NCBI RefSeq assembly: GCF_000971235.1
Contig: NZ_BBMB01000002.1
Span: 124,001 to 188,000, forward strand
DNA from: Demequina subtropica
Lineage (GTDB): Bacteria > Actinomycetota > Actinomycetes > Actinomycetales > Demequinaceae
Direction of reading: 5' to 3'
DNA length: 64,000 nucleotides
Shown: positions 50,702 through 61,571 of the stretch, piece after piece
Layout: the number at the start of each line of letters is the position of its first letter
Numbering within the stretch: the first letter of the stretch is position 1
Translations under genes and position numbers: made by a program
Notes under the pieces: generated by a model
Databases searched by the model: none
Seen by the model: only the letters and a program-made list of their open reading frames with translations
What the model was told of the DNA's origin: nothing

Positions 50702-52869
50702 GCGACCGGTACGACGACGAGCCGGTCGACGAGGTCGAGCCCGAGGAGACCCTGGCCGAGCCCGGGGACGATGCGGACGCCGCCGAGGCAGAAGAGGCGC
50801 CTCAGGTGCGTGAGGACGGCGAGACCGACGAGGCCGAGGACGTCGCTGAGGACGAGGCCGACGACGACCAGGACATCGACGACCAGGACATCGACGAGGC
50901 GCAGGCGGAGATCGATGCCGACCTCGACGGCGACGAGCCCGCGGACGACGAGCCCGCGGACGACGAGCCCGCGGACGACGAGCCCGGCGACGCGCAGCCC
51001 GAGGAGGAGGAGGCGGTCCCGGCCTTCCTCGCCGAGGCCCCGATCGAGCCGGACCCCGACGACCAGCCCACGGTGGTCCTGCCCGCGGTGCCCGCCGCGG
51101 AGGAGACCGCCGTCGACACCGTGGAGGAGACCGCCATCGTCGCCCCCCTCGCCGAGGAGCCTGCCGTCGCGGCCCCCGCGGAGGCACCCGAGGAGGCCTC
51201 GGGCCGCCGCGTTCACTGGGGCCGCTGGGTGGTGCTGCTCGTGGTGCTGCTGCTCGCGGGCGGATACGCCGCAGCCGCCTACTACGCCGCGGATCGCATC
51301 CCCGCCGGCACCACCGTGCTCGGCGTCGACCTCGGCGGCCTCGACCGCGAGCAGGCGGTCGCGGCGCTCAAGCCCACGGTGGACGAGCTCAACTCCACCC
51401 CGGTCGTGATCACTGCGGAGGACCGCGAGGCGAGCATCGACCCGAAGGACTCCGGGCTCGTGGCGAGCGCCGGTGCGACGGTCGACGATCTCATCGCGTT
51501 CAGCCTGTCGCCCTACGACATCCTGCGCTCGTTCACGGGCCGCGGCGTCGAGGTCGACATCGTCACCGTGGTCCACCAGGACGCGCTCGTCGACGCGATC
51601 GACGGCACCCGCGACGCCCTGGAGATCGACGGCCAGGACGCGACGGTCTTGATCTCCCAGACGGGCGCGAGCTCCACGCCGTCGGTCGACGGCCTCGGGA
51701 TCGACCCCGAGACGACCGCGGAGGGCCTCGGCGCCGCGTGGCCCGTCGAGACGTATCCGGCGGTGACGATCGCCAAGCCCGCCGCCGTGAGCACCGAGAC
51801 GGCCGATGCGTTCGTGAGCGAGCTCAACTCCGAGGTGCTCGTCGGCGACATCGCCATGACGGGCCCGCACGGGGACGCCACGGTGACGGCCGAGCAGCTC
51901 ACGCGGCTGGGCTCGATCGAGGCCGCCGACGGCACGTTCACGTACGTGGTGGACGGGATGACGCTCGCGAGCGAGCTCGAGGCCGTGGACCCGGGCCTCA
52001 GGAGCGAGCCCACCTCCGCATCGTTCTCCTTCACCGCGGACCACCAGATCAAGACCAAGGAGTCGACGCCCGGCCAGGCGATCGACGGCTCGGCGCTCGG
52101 CGAGGCCGTGGCCGCCGCCGCGTACACGCCGGAGCGCTCCGGGGTGCTGCCGTACGCCGACACCGAGGCGACCGTGACGAGCGACGACCTCGGCGTGAGC
52201 GACTTCAAGAAGAAGGTGTCCTCGTTCGACACCCCGCTCACCGCCGAGCCCATCCGCACCAAGAACCTGGTGCGCGGCGCGGAGATGGTGACGGGCACGG
52301 TCGTGATGCCGGACGAGACCTTCTCGCTGATCGAGGCGCTCAGCCCCATCACGGAGGCCAACGGCTACTACCCGGCGCACATCATCTCCGGCGGCGTGCT
52401 CATCAACGGCATCGGCGGAGGACTGTCGCAGATGGCCACCACGTCGTACAACGCCGCGTACTTCGCAGGGCTCGAGGACGTCGAGCATCGTCCGCACACC
52501 AAGTGGTTCGACCGCTACCCGGCGGGCCGCGAGGCGACGATCTACGTGGGCCAGCTCGACATGAGGTTCAAGAACAACACGCCGTACGCGCTCGTCCTGA
52601 ACTCGTACGTCGAGAACAACCGCCTCTACGTCGACATCTGGTCCACGCCGTACTACACCGTGAAGACCTACGCGTCCGAGAAGACCAACTTCGTGCAGCC
52701 CGAGCAGATCGAGTCGGACCGCACGGGGTGCATCTCGACGGTCAACGGGAACCCCGGCTTCACCATCACCAACACGCGCGAGGTGTACCTCGACGGCGAG
52801 CAGGTGGACAAGTCCTCGTACACGTGGACGTACGTGCCGGACAACGGCGTCACCTGCACCGCCAGCTGA
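50698..52869 (+). CDS. VanW-family cell-envelope protein with long acidic N-terminus
   Basis: 723 residues. A cytoplasmic, very acidic region (1-168) precedes one membrane helix (about 177-197). Extracytoplasmic PG_binding_4-type domains (about 205-340 and 370-450) lead to a VanW domain (about 520-650: IRTKNLVRGAEMVTGTVVMPDETFSLIEAL, GGGLSQMATTSYNAAYFAGLEDVEHRPHTKWF). A paired Cys may lie in RTGCIS and GVTCTAS. VanW proteins are implicated in peptidoglycan/glycopeptide response; the exact role is unknown. The acidic region includes three exact 15-bp DNA repeats (50935-50979). Confidence 0.88.
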   Translation: MSDRYDDEPVDEVEPEETLAEPGDDADAAEAEEAPQVREDGETDEAEDVAEDEADDDQDIDDQDIDEAQAEIDADLDGDEPADDEPADDEPADDEPGDAQPEEEEAVPAFLAEAPIEPDPDDQPTVVLPAVPAAEETAVDTVEETAIVAPLAEEPAVAAPAEAPEEASGRRVHWGRWVVLLVVLLLAGGYAAAAYYAADRIPAGTTVLGVDLGGLDREQAVAALKPTVDELNSTPVVITAEDREASIDPKDSGLVASAGATVDDLIAFSLSPYDILRSFTGRGVEVDIVTVVHQDALVDAIDGTRDALEIDGQDATVLISQTGASSTPSVDGLGIDPETTAEGLGAAWPVETYPAVTIAKPAAVSTETADAFVSELNSEVLVGDIAMTGPHGDATVTAEQLTRLGSIEAADGTFTYVVDGMTLASELEAVDPGLRSEPTSASFSFTADHQIKTKESTPGQAIDGSALGEAVAAAAYTPERSGVLPYADTEATVTSDDLGVSDFKKKVSSFDTPLTAEPIRTKNLVRGAEMVTGTVVMPDETFSLIEALSPITEANGYYPAHIISGGVLINGIGGGLSQMATTSYNAAYFAGLEDVEHRPHTKWFDRYPAGREATIYVGQLDMRFKNNTPYALVLNSYVENNRLYVDIWSTPYYTVKTYASEKTNFVQPEQIESDRTGCISTVNGNPGFTITNTREVYLDGEQVDKSSYTWTYVPDNGVTCTAS
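50935..50979 (+). repeat. Three exact 15-bp tandem repeats inside the VanW gene
   Basis: Three copies of GAGCCCGCGGACGAC encode EPADD. The in-frame unit can expand or contract the acidic region by slippage. Confidence 0.8.
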
Positions 52870-52932
52870 CGCGCGCGACGCCCCTGGTCAGAGTCGCCTC
52901 CGACCCCTGGCGGGCAGGCCCGTCCCCGGCGG

Positions 52933-52938
52933 TATGAT
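52933..52938 (+). promoter_or_regulatory. -10 box (TATGAT) of fdxA
   Basis: TATGAT lies 39 nt before the GTG at 52978; the leader ends with GGAGGAGG. Confidence 0.5.
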
Positions 52939-52977
52939 GGCCGCGACCCCCGTAGATCCCAGCTTGGAGGAGGCGCA

Positions 52978-53298
52978 GTGACCTACGTCATCGCTCTGCC
53001 GTGTGTCGACGTCAAGGACAAGGCATGCATCGATGAGTGTCCGGTGGACTGCATCTACGAGGGTGAGCGCATGCTCTACATCCACCCGGACGAGTGCGTC
53101 GACTGCGGCGCCTGCGAGCCGGTGTGCCCCGTGGAGGCCATCTACTACGAGGACGACGTCCCGGACAAGTGGGCGGAGTACTACAACGCCAACGTCGAGT
53201 TCTTCTCGGAGATCGGCTCGCCGGGCGGTGCCGCGAAGATGGGTCTGATCGAGCACGACCACGACCTCATCAAGTCGCTGGCACCCCAGAACGGCTGA
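52978..53298 (+). CDS. fdxA: 7Fe ferredoxin (FdxA type)
   Basis: 106 residues. Cysteines 9, 17, 21, 25, 40, 43, 46 and 50 give a [3Fe-4S]/[4Fe-4S] ferredoxin, with the second CVDCGACEPVCPVEAIYYEDD cluster motif and the typical C-terminal WAEYYNANVEFF. Electron carrier for P450s, glutamate synthase or similar partners. GTG start follows a strong GGAGGAGG site. dapC starts 9 nt downstream, an arrangement conserved in actinobacteria. Confidence 0.94.
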   Translation: MTYVIALPCVDVKDKACIDECPVDCIYEGERMLYIHPDECVDCGACEPVCPVEAIYYEDDVPDKWAEYYNANVEFFSEIGSPGGAAKMGLIEHDHDLIKSLAPQNG

Positions 53299-53307
53299 TC
53301 CGGGCGC

Positions 53308-54417
53308 ATGGGCCTCAGCCCTCGCTCCCTGCCCGACTTCCCGTGGGACTCGCTCGCGCCGTACAAGGCGCGAGCCGTCGCGCACCCTGACGGGCTGGTG
53401 GACCTCTCGGTCGGCACGCCGGTGGACCCGACCCCGGCCGTGATCCGCGACGCGCTCGCGGCGGCGGCCGATGCGCCGGGCTACCCGACCACGCACGGCA
53501 CCGCCGCGTTGCGCGAGGCGGTGGCGGGCTGGTTCGCTCGCCGGCGCGGTGCTCCTGGCGTCGACCCGGCGGCGGTCCTGCCGACGGTGGGCTCGAAGGA
53601 GCTCGTCGCGACCCTCGCGGCGTACCTCGGGCTCGGCGCGGGCGACGTGGTGGTGCACCCCGCGGCCGCGTACCCCACGTACGACGTCGGCGCGCGTCTG
53701 GTGGGCGCCACTGCGCTTGCGACCGACGATGTCGAGGCGTGGCGCGGTAACCCTGCGGTCAAGCTTGTGTGGGTGAACTCGCCGTCGAACCCCACGGGGC
53801 GCGTCGCGAGCGTCGAGGAGCTCGCCGCGGTGGTCGCGGCGGCTCGCGAGATCGGCGCGCTTGTGGCATCGGACGAGTGTTACGCCGAGCTGTCCTGGAC
53901 GGGCGAGCCCGTGCCGTCGATCCTCGACCCGCGGGTGTGCGGGGACAGCCACGAGGGTGTCCTCGCCGTCTACTCGTTGTCGAAGCAGTCGAACCTCGCC
54001 GGCTACCGCGCGGCGTTCGTGGCGGGCGATCCCGCCGTGATCGCGGCGCTGCTCGAGGTGCGGAAGCACGCCGGGCTCATCGTCCCCGCGCCGGTGCAGG
54101 CGGCCATGACAGTCGCGCTGGGCGACGACGCGCATGTCGCGGAGCAGAAGGAGCGCTACCGCGCACGCCGCGACATGCTGGTGCCCGCGGTCCTGGCGGC
54201 GGGCTTCCGCATCGACCACTCGGACGCGGGCCTCTACCTCTGGGCCACGCGCGACGAGGACTGCTGGGACACCCTGGACCTCCTCGCCGGCCTCGGCATC
54301 CTCGCGGCTCCGGGCGCGTTCTACGGTGAGGCGGCGCGTCGGCACGTGCGCATCGCGCTCACCGCGAGCGATACCGGAGTGTCTGGTGCATCTAGTAGGC
54401 TCGCAAAACGCGAGTAA
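53308..54417 (+). CDS. dapC: Succinyldiaminopimelate aminotransferase (DapC)
   Basis: A 369-residue class-I PLP aminotransferase. The Schiff-base Lys is in VYSLSKQSNLAGYR and the PLP contacts are in NSPSNPTGR and SDECYAELSW. Placement immediately after the fdxA ferredoxin is the recognised actinobacterial dapC locus. It makes N-succinyl-LL-DAP for lysine and peptidoglycan, upstream of DapE at 58 kb. Probably co-transcribed with fdxA. Confidence 0.9.
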   Translation: MGLSPRSLPDFPWDSLAPYKARAVAHPDGLVDLSVGTPVDPTPAVIRDALAAAADAPGYPTTHGTAALREAVAGWFARRRGAPGVDPAAVLPTVGSKELVATLAAYLGLGAGDVVVHPAAAYPTYDVGARLVGATALATDDVEAWRGNPAVKLVWVNSPSNPTGRVASVEELAAVVAAAREIGALVASDECYAELSWTGEPVPSILDPRVCGDSHEGVLAVYSLSKQSNLAGYRAAFVAGDPAVIAALLEVRKHAGLIVPAPVQAAMTVALGDDAHVAEQKERYRARRDMLVPAVLAAGFRIDHSDAGLYLWATRDEDCWDTLDLLAGLGILAAPGAFYGEAARRHVRIALTASDTGVSGASSRLAKRE

Positions 54418-54469
54418 ACCGGCTCTCAAACAATGGGCTCCGGTGGCAGGGGTTTTCGAAGGGGAGAAC

Positions 54470-55768
<1,299 letters not shown>

Positions 55769-55815
55769 TATGACGCTGGGAGAGCCATCCGGTGGCCAAC
55801 CGGAAGGGGGATCCC

Positions 55816-56109
55816 ATGCCCATCGATGACGATGCGCTACGGCGCGAGGCGAAGAGGCGCGTCGAGGCGCGCAACGGCTTCTACTGGTACCTGGTGGTGT
55901 GCCTCGTGGTGTGGGGCATCCTCACCTTCGTCTGGTGGATGAACGGCGGCGGCTACTTCTGGCCCGCGTGGGCGATGCTCGGGATGGGGATCGCGCTCGT
56001 CTTCACGGCCGCGGCGGCGTTCCTGCCCGGCGCGGGACGGCCCAGCGACGACCGGATCGAGCGGGAGTACCGCAAGCTCAAGGGCGAGACGGACGCCGGT
56101 CAGCCCTGA
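55816..56109 (+). CDS. 2TM-domain protein
   Basis: 97 residues with two membrane helices (about 23-42 and 50-70) joined by a short WMNGGGYFWPAW turn, charged N-terminus and tail: the 2TM domain. Function unknown. ATG 55816 is 5 nt after AGGGGG; a GTG at 55792 is in frame but less supported. It overlaps the convergent gene by 10 nt. Confidence 0.75.
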   Translation: MPIDDDALRREAKRRVEARNGFYWYLVVCLVVWGILTFVWWMNGGGYFWPAWAMLGMGIALVFTAAAAFLPGAGRPSDDRIEREYRKLKGETDAGQP

Positions 56110-56975
56110 GCGGCCTCGAGCGGCAGGAGCCGCACGGCGACGCCCAGGGACGATGCGGGCGCGGCCACGGCCGTGAGGCCGGTGCCGCGCTCCCACCCTT
56201 CGGCGCGGTTCGCGACGGCCTCGACCGACTCCGTGCCTGCCACCGCGACCGTCCACGCCGCCGCCGCGTCCCGAGACGCCTGCGTGCCGTCGACCGGCAC
56301 CACGTCGATCCAGATCGCGTCGTCGTCGGCCGTGAGCGGGCGCACGGCGTAGGTGCCGGCGCCGAAGTCGCGCTCGAGCCGCTCGACGAAGGCCGCCGCG
56401 GTGGTGCCCGGCCCGGCGGCCACGTCGCAGTCCACCGCGACGGCGCCCGAGTAGCCGCGCAGCGCGGAGGCCCACAGCCGCGCGCCCGCCTCGCGGGTCG
56501 CGTAGGCGTCGGGGAAGGCCGAGCGCTGCACGGTCTGCGCCGCGACGGTCACCGCCATGTCCTGCCAGCCGTGCACCTTCACGAGCGCCGCGTAGAACGT
56601 GTCCGCCGAGTAGTAGGGGTCCATGATCTGCTCGACCGTTCCCCACCCCTGCGACGGTCGCTGCTGGAACAGCCCGATCGAGTCGCGGTCGCCGTAGTCG
56701 ATGTTGACCAGGCTCGACTCCTGCATCGCGGTGGCGATGCCGATGGTCGCGCCGCGTGCGGGCAGGCCCAGGCGCGCGGAGGCGGCGGAGATGAGCGCGG
56801 CGTTGCCGGCCTGCTCCGCGGTGAGGGTCGCAGTCGCGCCGTCGAGGGCGACCGTGCAGGACCCGCTCGGCTCGCCCCGGTCCGGGCTCGCCGCGAGCAC
56901 GTACATGCCGTACACGGCCGCGCCGCCCGCCACGGTGAGCACCGTCAGCGCGGCGATCGAGCGCCGCGTGCTCAT
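56100..56975 (-). CDS. Secreted protein with a lysozyme-like fold domain
   Basis: 291 residues. A membrane/signal helix (about 8-28) precedes an extracytoplasmic domain. The segment ATIGIATAMQESSLVNIDYGDRDSIGLFQQRPSQGWGT resembles lytic-transglycosylase/lysozyme-fold sequences, with a candidate catalytic Glu in MQESS. A second alpha/beta region (about 190-285) follows. Actinobacterial homologues are often mislabelled heavy-metal transporters. Cell-wall activity is inference. It lies one base before dapD on the same strand. Confidence 0.7.
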   Translation of the reverse strand: MSTRRSIAALTVLTVAGGAAVYGMYVLAASPDRGEPSGSCTVALDGATATLTAEQAGNAALISAASARLGLPARGATIGIATAMQESSLVNIDYGDRDSIGLFQQRPSQGWGTVEQIMDPYYSADTFYAALVKVHGWQDMAVTVAAQTVQRSAFPDAYATREAGARLWASALRGYSGAVAVDCDVAAGPGTTAAAFVERLERDFGAGTYAVRPLTADDDAIWIDVVPVDGTQASRDAAAAWTVAVAGTESVEAVANRAEGWERGTGLTAVAAPASSLGVAVRLLPLEAAQG

Positions 56976-56976
56976 C

Positions 56977-57924
56977 TCAGTTCGCGTGCAGGGCGGAGTT
57001 GAGCTCGATGCCCTTGCCCTCGCGCGCGACGGCCTCGATCACACCCGTGACCGAGTTGCGCCAGAACATGATGCCGTCCTGGCCGGAGAGCTCGCGGGCC
57101 TTCACCACGATGGGGTTGCCGTCCTCGTCGGCGCGGCCCTTGAGCGTGACCTTGGTGCCGGCCGTGATGTACAGACCCGCCTCGACCACGCAGTCCTCGC
57201 CGAGCGCGATGCCCACGCCGGCGTTCGCGCCCAGAAGCGAGCGCGCGCCGATCGAGACGACCTCCTTGCCACCGCCCGACAGCGTGCCCATGATCGATGC
57301 GCCGCCGCCGATGTCGGCGCCGTCGTGGACCACCACGCCCGCCGAGATCCGGCCCTCGACCATCGAGTGGCCGAGCGTGCCGGCGTTGAAGTTCACGAAG
57401 CCCTCGTGCATGACGGTGGTGCCCTCTGCGAGGTGGGCGCCCAGGCGGACGCGGTCGGCGTCGGCGATGCGGACGCCCGTGGGGACCACGTAGTCGACCA
57501 TCCGCGGGAAGCGGTCGATGCCGTAGACCGTGAGCTGGCGGCCGAAGGCGCGGTAGCGCAGGCGGACCTGCTCGAAGCCCTCGATCGCGCACGGGCCGTC
57601 GGAGGTCCACACGGCGTTGGTGAGGGCGCCGAAGATGCCGTCCAGGTTGAGCCCGTGAGGCTGCACGAGCCTGTGGCTGAGCAGGTGGAGCCGCAGGTAG
57701 GCGTCCTCGACCGACGCCGGGGCCTCGTCGAGATCGATCACGGTCTTGACCACCTTGACCACCACGTCGCGCAGGTCGTCCGTGCGCTCCGCCGCCTTGA
57801 GCTGCGCCGGAGCGTCGTCGCGGGCCTTCGGCTCGCCGAGGGCGGGAGACGGGTACCAGGCGTCGAGCACGGTGCCGTTGTTGTCGATGGTCGCGAGGCC
57901 GAATCCGAAGGCGGGTCGAGTCAT
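56977..57924 (-). CDS. dapD: 2,3,4,5-tetrahydropyridine-2,6-dicarboxylate N-succinyltransferase
   Basis: 315 residues, the actinobacterial-type DapD. A left-handed parallel beta-helix of hexapeptide repeats spans about 150-250 ([53 protein letters not shown]). It produces N-succinyl-2-amino-6-oxopimelate, the substrate of DapC. TACCCT lies 6 nt upstream of the ATG. It is divergent from dapE. Confidence 0.93.
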   Translation of the reverse strand: MTRPAFGFGLATIDNNGTVLDAWYPSPALGEPKARDDAPAQLKAAERTDDLRDVVVKVVKTVIDLDEAPASVEDAYLRLHLLSHRLVQPHGLNLDGIFGALTNAVWTSDGPCAIEGFEQVRLRYRAFGRQLTVYGIDRFPRMVDYVVPTGVRIADADRVRLGAHLAEGTTVMHEGFVNFNAGTLGHSMVEGRISAGVVVHDGADIGGGASIMGTLSGGGKEVVSIGARSLLGANAGVGIALGEDCVVEAGLYITAGTKVTLKGRADEDGNPIVVKARELSGQDGIMFWRNSVTGVIEAVAREGKGIELNSALHAN

Positions 57925-57930
57925 GGATCC

Positions 57931-57936
57931 AGGGTA
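57931..57936 (-). promoter_or_regulatory. -10 box (TACCCT) of dapD
   Basis: Minus-strand TACCCT ends 6 nt before ATG 57924. Confidence 0.5.
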
Positions 57937-57985
57937 GTTCAGGCGCGCCGCGCCTCTCGCGCGCCGTCGGGCCTCCGAGGGCCCC

Positions 57986-58036
57986 GGCGGGACATGAGGG
58001 CCGGATCCGGGCCAGAACGCGCCTGCATGTCCCGCC
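57986..58036. repeat. GGCGGGACAT inverted repeat between dapD and dapE
   Basis: 11-bp arms (57986-57996, 58026-58036). The left arm GGCGGGACATGAGGGC is shared with the repeats at 36783 and 37353, so it belongs to a dispersed family. Confidence 0.65.
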
Positions 58037-58057
58037 AGGGGGCCTGCGGCACGCGGA

Positions 58058-58063
58058 TAGGCT
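58058..58063 (+). promoter_or_regulatory. -10 box (TAGGCT) of dapE
   Basis: TAGGCT ends 6 nt before ATG 58070. Confidence 0.55.
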
Positions 58064-58069
58064 GACGCC

Positions 58070-59161
58070 ATGACGCACCTCGACCTGACCGCCCCCGTGG
58101 AAGAGCTCGCGAAGGCCCTGGTGGACATCCCGTCGGTCTCCGGCAACGAGGACCGCATCGCGGACGCCGTCGAGGCCGCGCTCGCACCGCTCGCGCACCT
58201 CGACGTGATCCGCCTGGGCAACGCGATCGTCGCCCGCACGGACCTGGGCCGCGCCGAGCGCGTGGTGATCGCCGGGCACCTCGACACCGTCCCCATCAAG
58301 GGCAACGTGCCGGGGGAGTGGAGCCCCGAAGGCGAGCTCGTCGGCCGTGGCTCCGTCGACATGAAGGCGGGTGTCGCGGTGCAGCTCTCGCTGGCCGCCG
58401 CGCTCGAGTCCCCGACGCGCGACATCACGTGGGTCTTCTACGATCAGGAGGAGGTCGAGGCGGTGCGCAACGGGCTCGGCCGCGTGGCGCGCGAGCGCCC
58501 CGACCTGGTCGCCGGCGACTTCGCGGTGCTGTGCGAGCCCACGTCCGGCGTCATCGAGGGCGGGTGCAACGGGACGATGCGCGCCGAGATCCGCATCCCG
58601 GGCCGCGCCGCCCACAGCGCGCGGGCCTGGAAGGGCGAGAACGCGATCCATCGCGCGGCCCCCCTGCTCGCCGCGCTCGCCGCCTACGAGGCGGAGACCA
58701 TCACGGTCGACGGCCTCGAGTACCGCGAGGGGATCAACGCCGTCGGCATCGCCGGGGGCATCGCGGGCAACGTCATCCCCGACGAGTGCATCGTCACCGT
58801 GAACTACCGCTTCGCGCCCTGCTGGACGCTCGAGCAGGCGCAGGAGCGGCTCGAGGGCCTGGTCGCATCCGCGGGGCTCGACCGCTACGCGCTGACCTAC
58901 ACCGACCTCTCGGGCGCCGCCCGCCCCGGTCTCGACGCCCCGCTCGCCGCATCGTTCGCCGCGTCCGTGGCCGCGACGGGCGTCGCGGCGCCGCGCGCGA
59001 AGCAGGGCTGGACGGACGTCGCGCGGTTCGGAGAGCTGGGGATCCCCGCGGTCAACTACGGCCCCGGCGACCCCGAGCTCGCGCACGCCGACGACGAGCG
59101 CTGCCCCGTGTCAGACATCCGCAACTGCCGTGCGGGTCTGGAGGCCTGGTTGACGTCCTGA
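58070..59161 (+). CDS. dapE: Succinyl-diaminopimelate desuccinylase
   Basis: A 363-residue M20-family zinc hydrolase releasing LL-diaminopimelate. Metal ligands and catalytic residues: [26 protein letters not shown] and [15 protein letters not shown], with the dimerisation domain [26 protein letters not shown]. It completes the succinylase branch together with dapC and dapD of this window. Confidence 0.93.
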   Translation: MTHLDLTAPVEELAKALVDIPSVSGNEDRIADAVEAALAPLAHLDVIRLGNAIVARTDLGRAERVVIAGHLDTVPIKGNVPGEWSPEGELVGRGSVDMKAGVAVQLSLAAALESPTRDITWVFYDQEEVEAVRNGLGRVARERPDLVAGDFAVLCEPTSGVIEGGCNGTMRAEIRIPGRAAHSARAWKGENAIHRAAPLLAALAAYEAETITVDGLEYREGINAVGIAGGIAGNVIPDECIVTVNYRFAPCWTLEQAQERLEGLVASAGLDRYALTYTDLSGAARPGLDAPLAASFAASVAATGVAAPRAKQGWTDVARFGELGIPAVNYGPGDPELAHADDERCPVSDIRNCRAGLEAWLTS

Positions 59162-59170
59162 GGAGGACCG

Positions 59171-59896
59171 ATGAAGGAGTACCGCAAGGGTCCCGTGCTG
59201 CTGCGCGGGCGCAACGTGCCGACCACCTCGACCTCGGAGCGCCTGCTCGACGAGCGCAACCGCGCGGACTGGGTCCATGGCGACCCGTGGCGCGTGCTCC
59301 GGATCCAGTCCGAGTTCGTGGAGGGCTTCGGCGCGCTCGCGGAGCTGGGTCCCGCGATCACGGTCTACGGCTCGGCGCGGTCGGCACCCGACTCGGACGA
59401 GTACGCGGCGGGCGTGGAGGTGGGCCGGCTGCTCGTCGAGTCCGGCCACGCCGTCATCACGGGCGGCGGGCCCGGGTGCATGGAGGCGGCCAACAAGGGC
59501 GCGTCCGAGGCGGGCGGCGTCTCCGTGGGCCTCGGCATCGAGCTCCCTCACGAGCAGGGCATGAACGAGTACATCAACCTCGGCATCCACTTCCGCTACT
59601 TCTTCGTGCGCAAGACGATGTTCGTGAAGTACGCGCAGGGCTTCATCGCGCTGCCGGGAGGGTTCGGCACGCTCGACGAGCTCTTCGAGTGCCTCACGCT
59701 GGTCCAGACGCGTACCGTGAGGCGGTTCCCCATCGTGCTGCTCGGCAGCGACTACTGGGGCGGGCTCGTGAGCTGGCTGCGCCATTCCGTCGCCCACGAG
59801 GGCAAGGTCGCGCCCCACGACCTCGACCTCCTGCGCGTCACGGACTCGCCTGAGGAGGCCGTGCGGCTCGCGACGGCACCGCATCGCGAGGCCTGA
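59171..59896 (+). CDS. LOG family protein (TIGR00730, cytokinin riboside monophosphate phosphoribohydrolase-like)
   Basis: 241 residues. The Rossmann-like nucleotide-binding fold has GGGPGCMEAANKGA and LPGGFGTLDELFE, the LOG catalytic motifs PGGxGTxxE. Bacterial members cleave N-glycosidic bonds of nucleotide monophosphates; M. tuberculosis Rv1205 is a known example. A GAGGAGGAC site precedes the ATG. It follows dapE by 9 nt, so they are co-transcribed. Confidence 0.92.
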   Translation: MKEYRKGPVLLRGRNVPTTSTSERLLDERNRADWVHGDPWRVLRIQSEFVEGFGALAELGPAITVYGSARSAPDSDEYAAGVEVGRLLVESGHAVITGGGPGCMEAANKGASEAGGVSVGLGIELPHEQGMNEYINLGIHFRYFFVRKTMFVKYAQGFIALPGGFGTLDELFECLTLVQTRTVRRFPIVLLGSDYWGGLVSWLRHSVAHEGKVAPHDLDLLRVTDSPEEAVRLATAPHREA

Positions 59897-59922
59897 GCAG
59901 GGGCGCGACACGGGGGAGGGAT

Positions 59923-59952
59923 TTGGGAACGGTCTGAGGCCCGCAGTAGAAT
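59923..59952 (+). promoter_or_regulatory. Promoter (TTGGGA-18-TAGAAT) of the DUF3117 gene
   Basis: TTGGGA (59923-59928) and TAGAAT (59947-59952), 18-nt spacer, leader about 47 nt. Confidence 0.6.
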
Positions 59953-60005
59953 CAGGGGCAACGCCGCGACGGACGGCGTGCGACGCATCTGAGGAGAACA
60001 AGACG

Positions 60006-60173
60006 ATGGCTGCAATGAAGCCCCGCACCGGTGACGGCCCTATGGAGGTCGTGAAGGAGGGTCGCAGCTACGTCATGCGGGTCCCGCTCGAGGGCGGCGG
60101 CCGCCTCGTCGTCGAGATCACCGCGGACGAGGTCAAGGCGCTCGGCGACGCGCTCCACGCCGCGATCCAGTAG
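60006..60173 (+). CDS. DUF3117 small protein, 55 aa
   Basis: ATG 60006 to TAG 60173 encodes MAAMKPRTGDGPMEVVKEGR then SYVMRVPLEGGGRLVVEI and a short helix (DEVKALGDALHAAIQ). This is the highly conserved actinobacterial DUF3117 family, always about 55 aa, of unknown function; predicted small beta-rich fold with a C-terminal helix. It has its own promoter and a GAGGAG site 9 nt upstream. It precedes sigE by about 0.8 kb, as in many actinobacteria. Confidence 0.92.
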   Translation: MAAMKPRTGDGPMEVVKEGRSYVMRVPLEGGGRLVVEITADEVKALGDALHAAIQ

Positions 60174-60201
60174 CGCTCGGCGCGACTTCACGCTTCAGCG
60201 G

Positions 60202-60231
60202 CCCCGGCATCGTCCTTCGACGGCGCCGGGG
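60202..60231. terminator. Bidirectional terminator DUF3117/O-methyltransferase
   Basis: CCCCGGC (60202-60208) pairs with GCCGGGG (60225-60231), between convergent genes. The loop side contains the GCATCGTCC word. Confidence 0.65.
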
Positions 60232-60237
60232 TCGTTC

Positions 60238-60867
60238 TCATTCCTTGACGGCGGCCAGCAGGCCGTCGCCCGCGTCGAGCAGCGCGATGGTGAGCCTCTC
60301 GTCCTCGCGGACCGCCTTGAGGGTCTCGCGGACCGCGGTCGTGTCCTTGTCGCGCTGCGCGGGGTCCGGGACGCGCCCGTGCCACAGGGCGTTGTCGATG
60401 AGCAGCAGGCCGCCGGGGCGCAGCAGCCGCATCGCGTGCTCGAGGTACGCGGGATACTCCGACTTGCGCGCGTCGATGAGGACGATGTCGTAGCCGCCGT
60501 CGGTGAGCCGCGGGAGCACGTCGAGCGCGCGGCCGGTGATCATGCGGGCGCGCTCGGGCGCGAAGCCGGCCGCCGCGATGGTCCGGCGGGCGGCCTTGTG
60601 GTGCTCGGGCTCGACGTCGATCGTGGTGACCACGCCGCCGGGGGCCATGCCCCGCAGCAGGTACGTGAGCGAGACTCCCGCGCCCGTGCCGATCTCCACG
60701 GCCGTGGTCGCCTTCATCGCCTTCGCGAGCACCTGGATCGCGCGCGAGGCGCCGGGGAGGACGGGCACGCAGCCGAGCTCGTCGGCGACGTCGCGCGCCT
60801 CGAGGATCACGCGATCCTCCTCGACGAAGTCCTCGGCATACGCCCAGTTCGCTGCCTCGATGCTCAT
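60238..60867 (-). CDS. SAM-dependent O-methyltransferase (YrrM/catechol-OMT family)
   Basis: 209 residues. Motif I AVEIGTGAGVSLTYLLRGM, DVEPEHHKAARR, and the Asp metal ligands in VLIDARKSEYPAYLEHAMRLLRPGGLLLIDNALWHGRV. This matches mycobacterial Rv1220c, also next to sigE. Substrate unknown. ATG 60865-60867 is preceded by GGGAGGC on the minus strand; a longer frame upstream overlaps the sigE regulatory region. Confidence 0.9.
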   Translation of the reverse strand: MSIEAANWAYAEDFVEEDRVILEARDVADELGCVPVLPGASRAIQVLAKAMKATTAVEIGTGAGVSLTYLLRGMAPGGVVTTIDVEPEHHKAARRTIAAAGFAPERARMITGRALDVLPRLTDGGYDIVLIDARKSEYPAYLEHAMRLLRPGGLLLIDNALWHGRVPDPAQRDKDTTAVRETLKAVREDERLTIALLDAGDGLLAAVKE

Positions 60868-60928
60868 GACGCCTCCCTCACGGGGCCAGCCTAGCCGCAC
60901 GGTCCCAGCGAACTCTCAGGTGTGCATG

Positions 60929-60954
60929 GGAACATGGACGTGTCAGGACCCGTT
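60929..60954 (+). promoter_or_regulatory. ECF-type promoter of sigE (GGAAC-18-GTT)
   Basis: GGAAC (60929-60933) and GTT (60952-60954) with an 18-nt spacer match the SigE/SigH-class consensus. The ATG is 29 nt downstream, so sigE is predicted to autoregulate. Confidence 0.65.
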
Positions 60955-60983
60955 GTAGCAAGGGAAGCCATGAGGGGAGCACG

Positions 60984-61571
60984 ATGACCGAGACCGCCGT
61001 CCCGGCCGAGACGATCGCCCCTGCGGCCGCGCCCGAGCTCACGTGGGAGAGCATCGTCGCTCAGCACTCCGCCCGCGTGTACCGCCTCGCGTACCACCTC
61101 ACGGGCAACCAGCACGATGCGGAGGACCTCACGCAGGACGTGTTCGTCCGCGTGTTCAACTCGCTGTCGCAGTACAAGCCGGGCACCTTCGAGGGCTGGC
61201 TGCACCGCATCACCACCAACCTCTTCCTCGACCGCATGCGCCGCAAGAAGCGCATCCGCTTCGACTTCATGGCGGACGACGACGCGGCCGTCGCGACGTC
61301 CGACAGCTTCGACCGTCACGAGCGCTCGGGCCAGCCCGAGGACGCGTTCGACATGGCGAACCTGGGGGACGACATCATCGAGGCGCTCGCCGACCTCCCG
61401 CCGGAGTACCGCGCGGCCGTGGTCCTGAGCGACATCGAGGGCCTGTCGTACGAGGAGATCGCCGCGACGCTCGGCATCAAGATGGGCACGGTCCGCTCGC
61501 GCCTGTCGCGGGCCCGCGCCCGCCTGCGCCAGTCGCTCGCCCACCGTGCCCCCGTGCGAGGTGGCGCGTGA
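60984..61571 (+). CDS. sigE: ECF sigma factor SigE
   Basis: 195 residues. Sigma-70 region 2 (about 24-92: [58 protein letters not shown]) and region 4 (about 135-185: [48 protein letters not shown]). Envelope-stress sigma. It is coupled to rseA by GTGA. Locus order sigE-rseA-htrA-tatB is as in mycobacteria. Confidence 0.94.
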   Translation: MTETAVPAETIAPAAAPELTWESIVAQHSARVYRLAYHLTGNQHDAEDLTQDVFVRVFNSLSQYKPGTFEGWLHRITTNLFLDRMRRKKRIRFDFMADDDAAVATSDSFDRHERSGQPEDAFDMANLGDDIIEALADLPPEYRAAVVLSDIEGLSYEEIAATLGIKMGTVRSRLSRARARLRQSLAHRAPVRGGA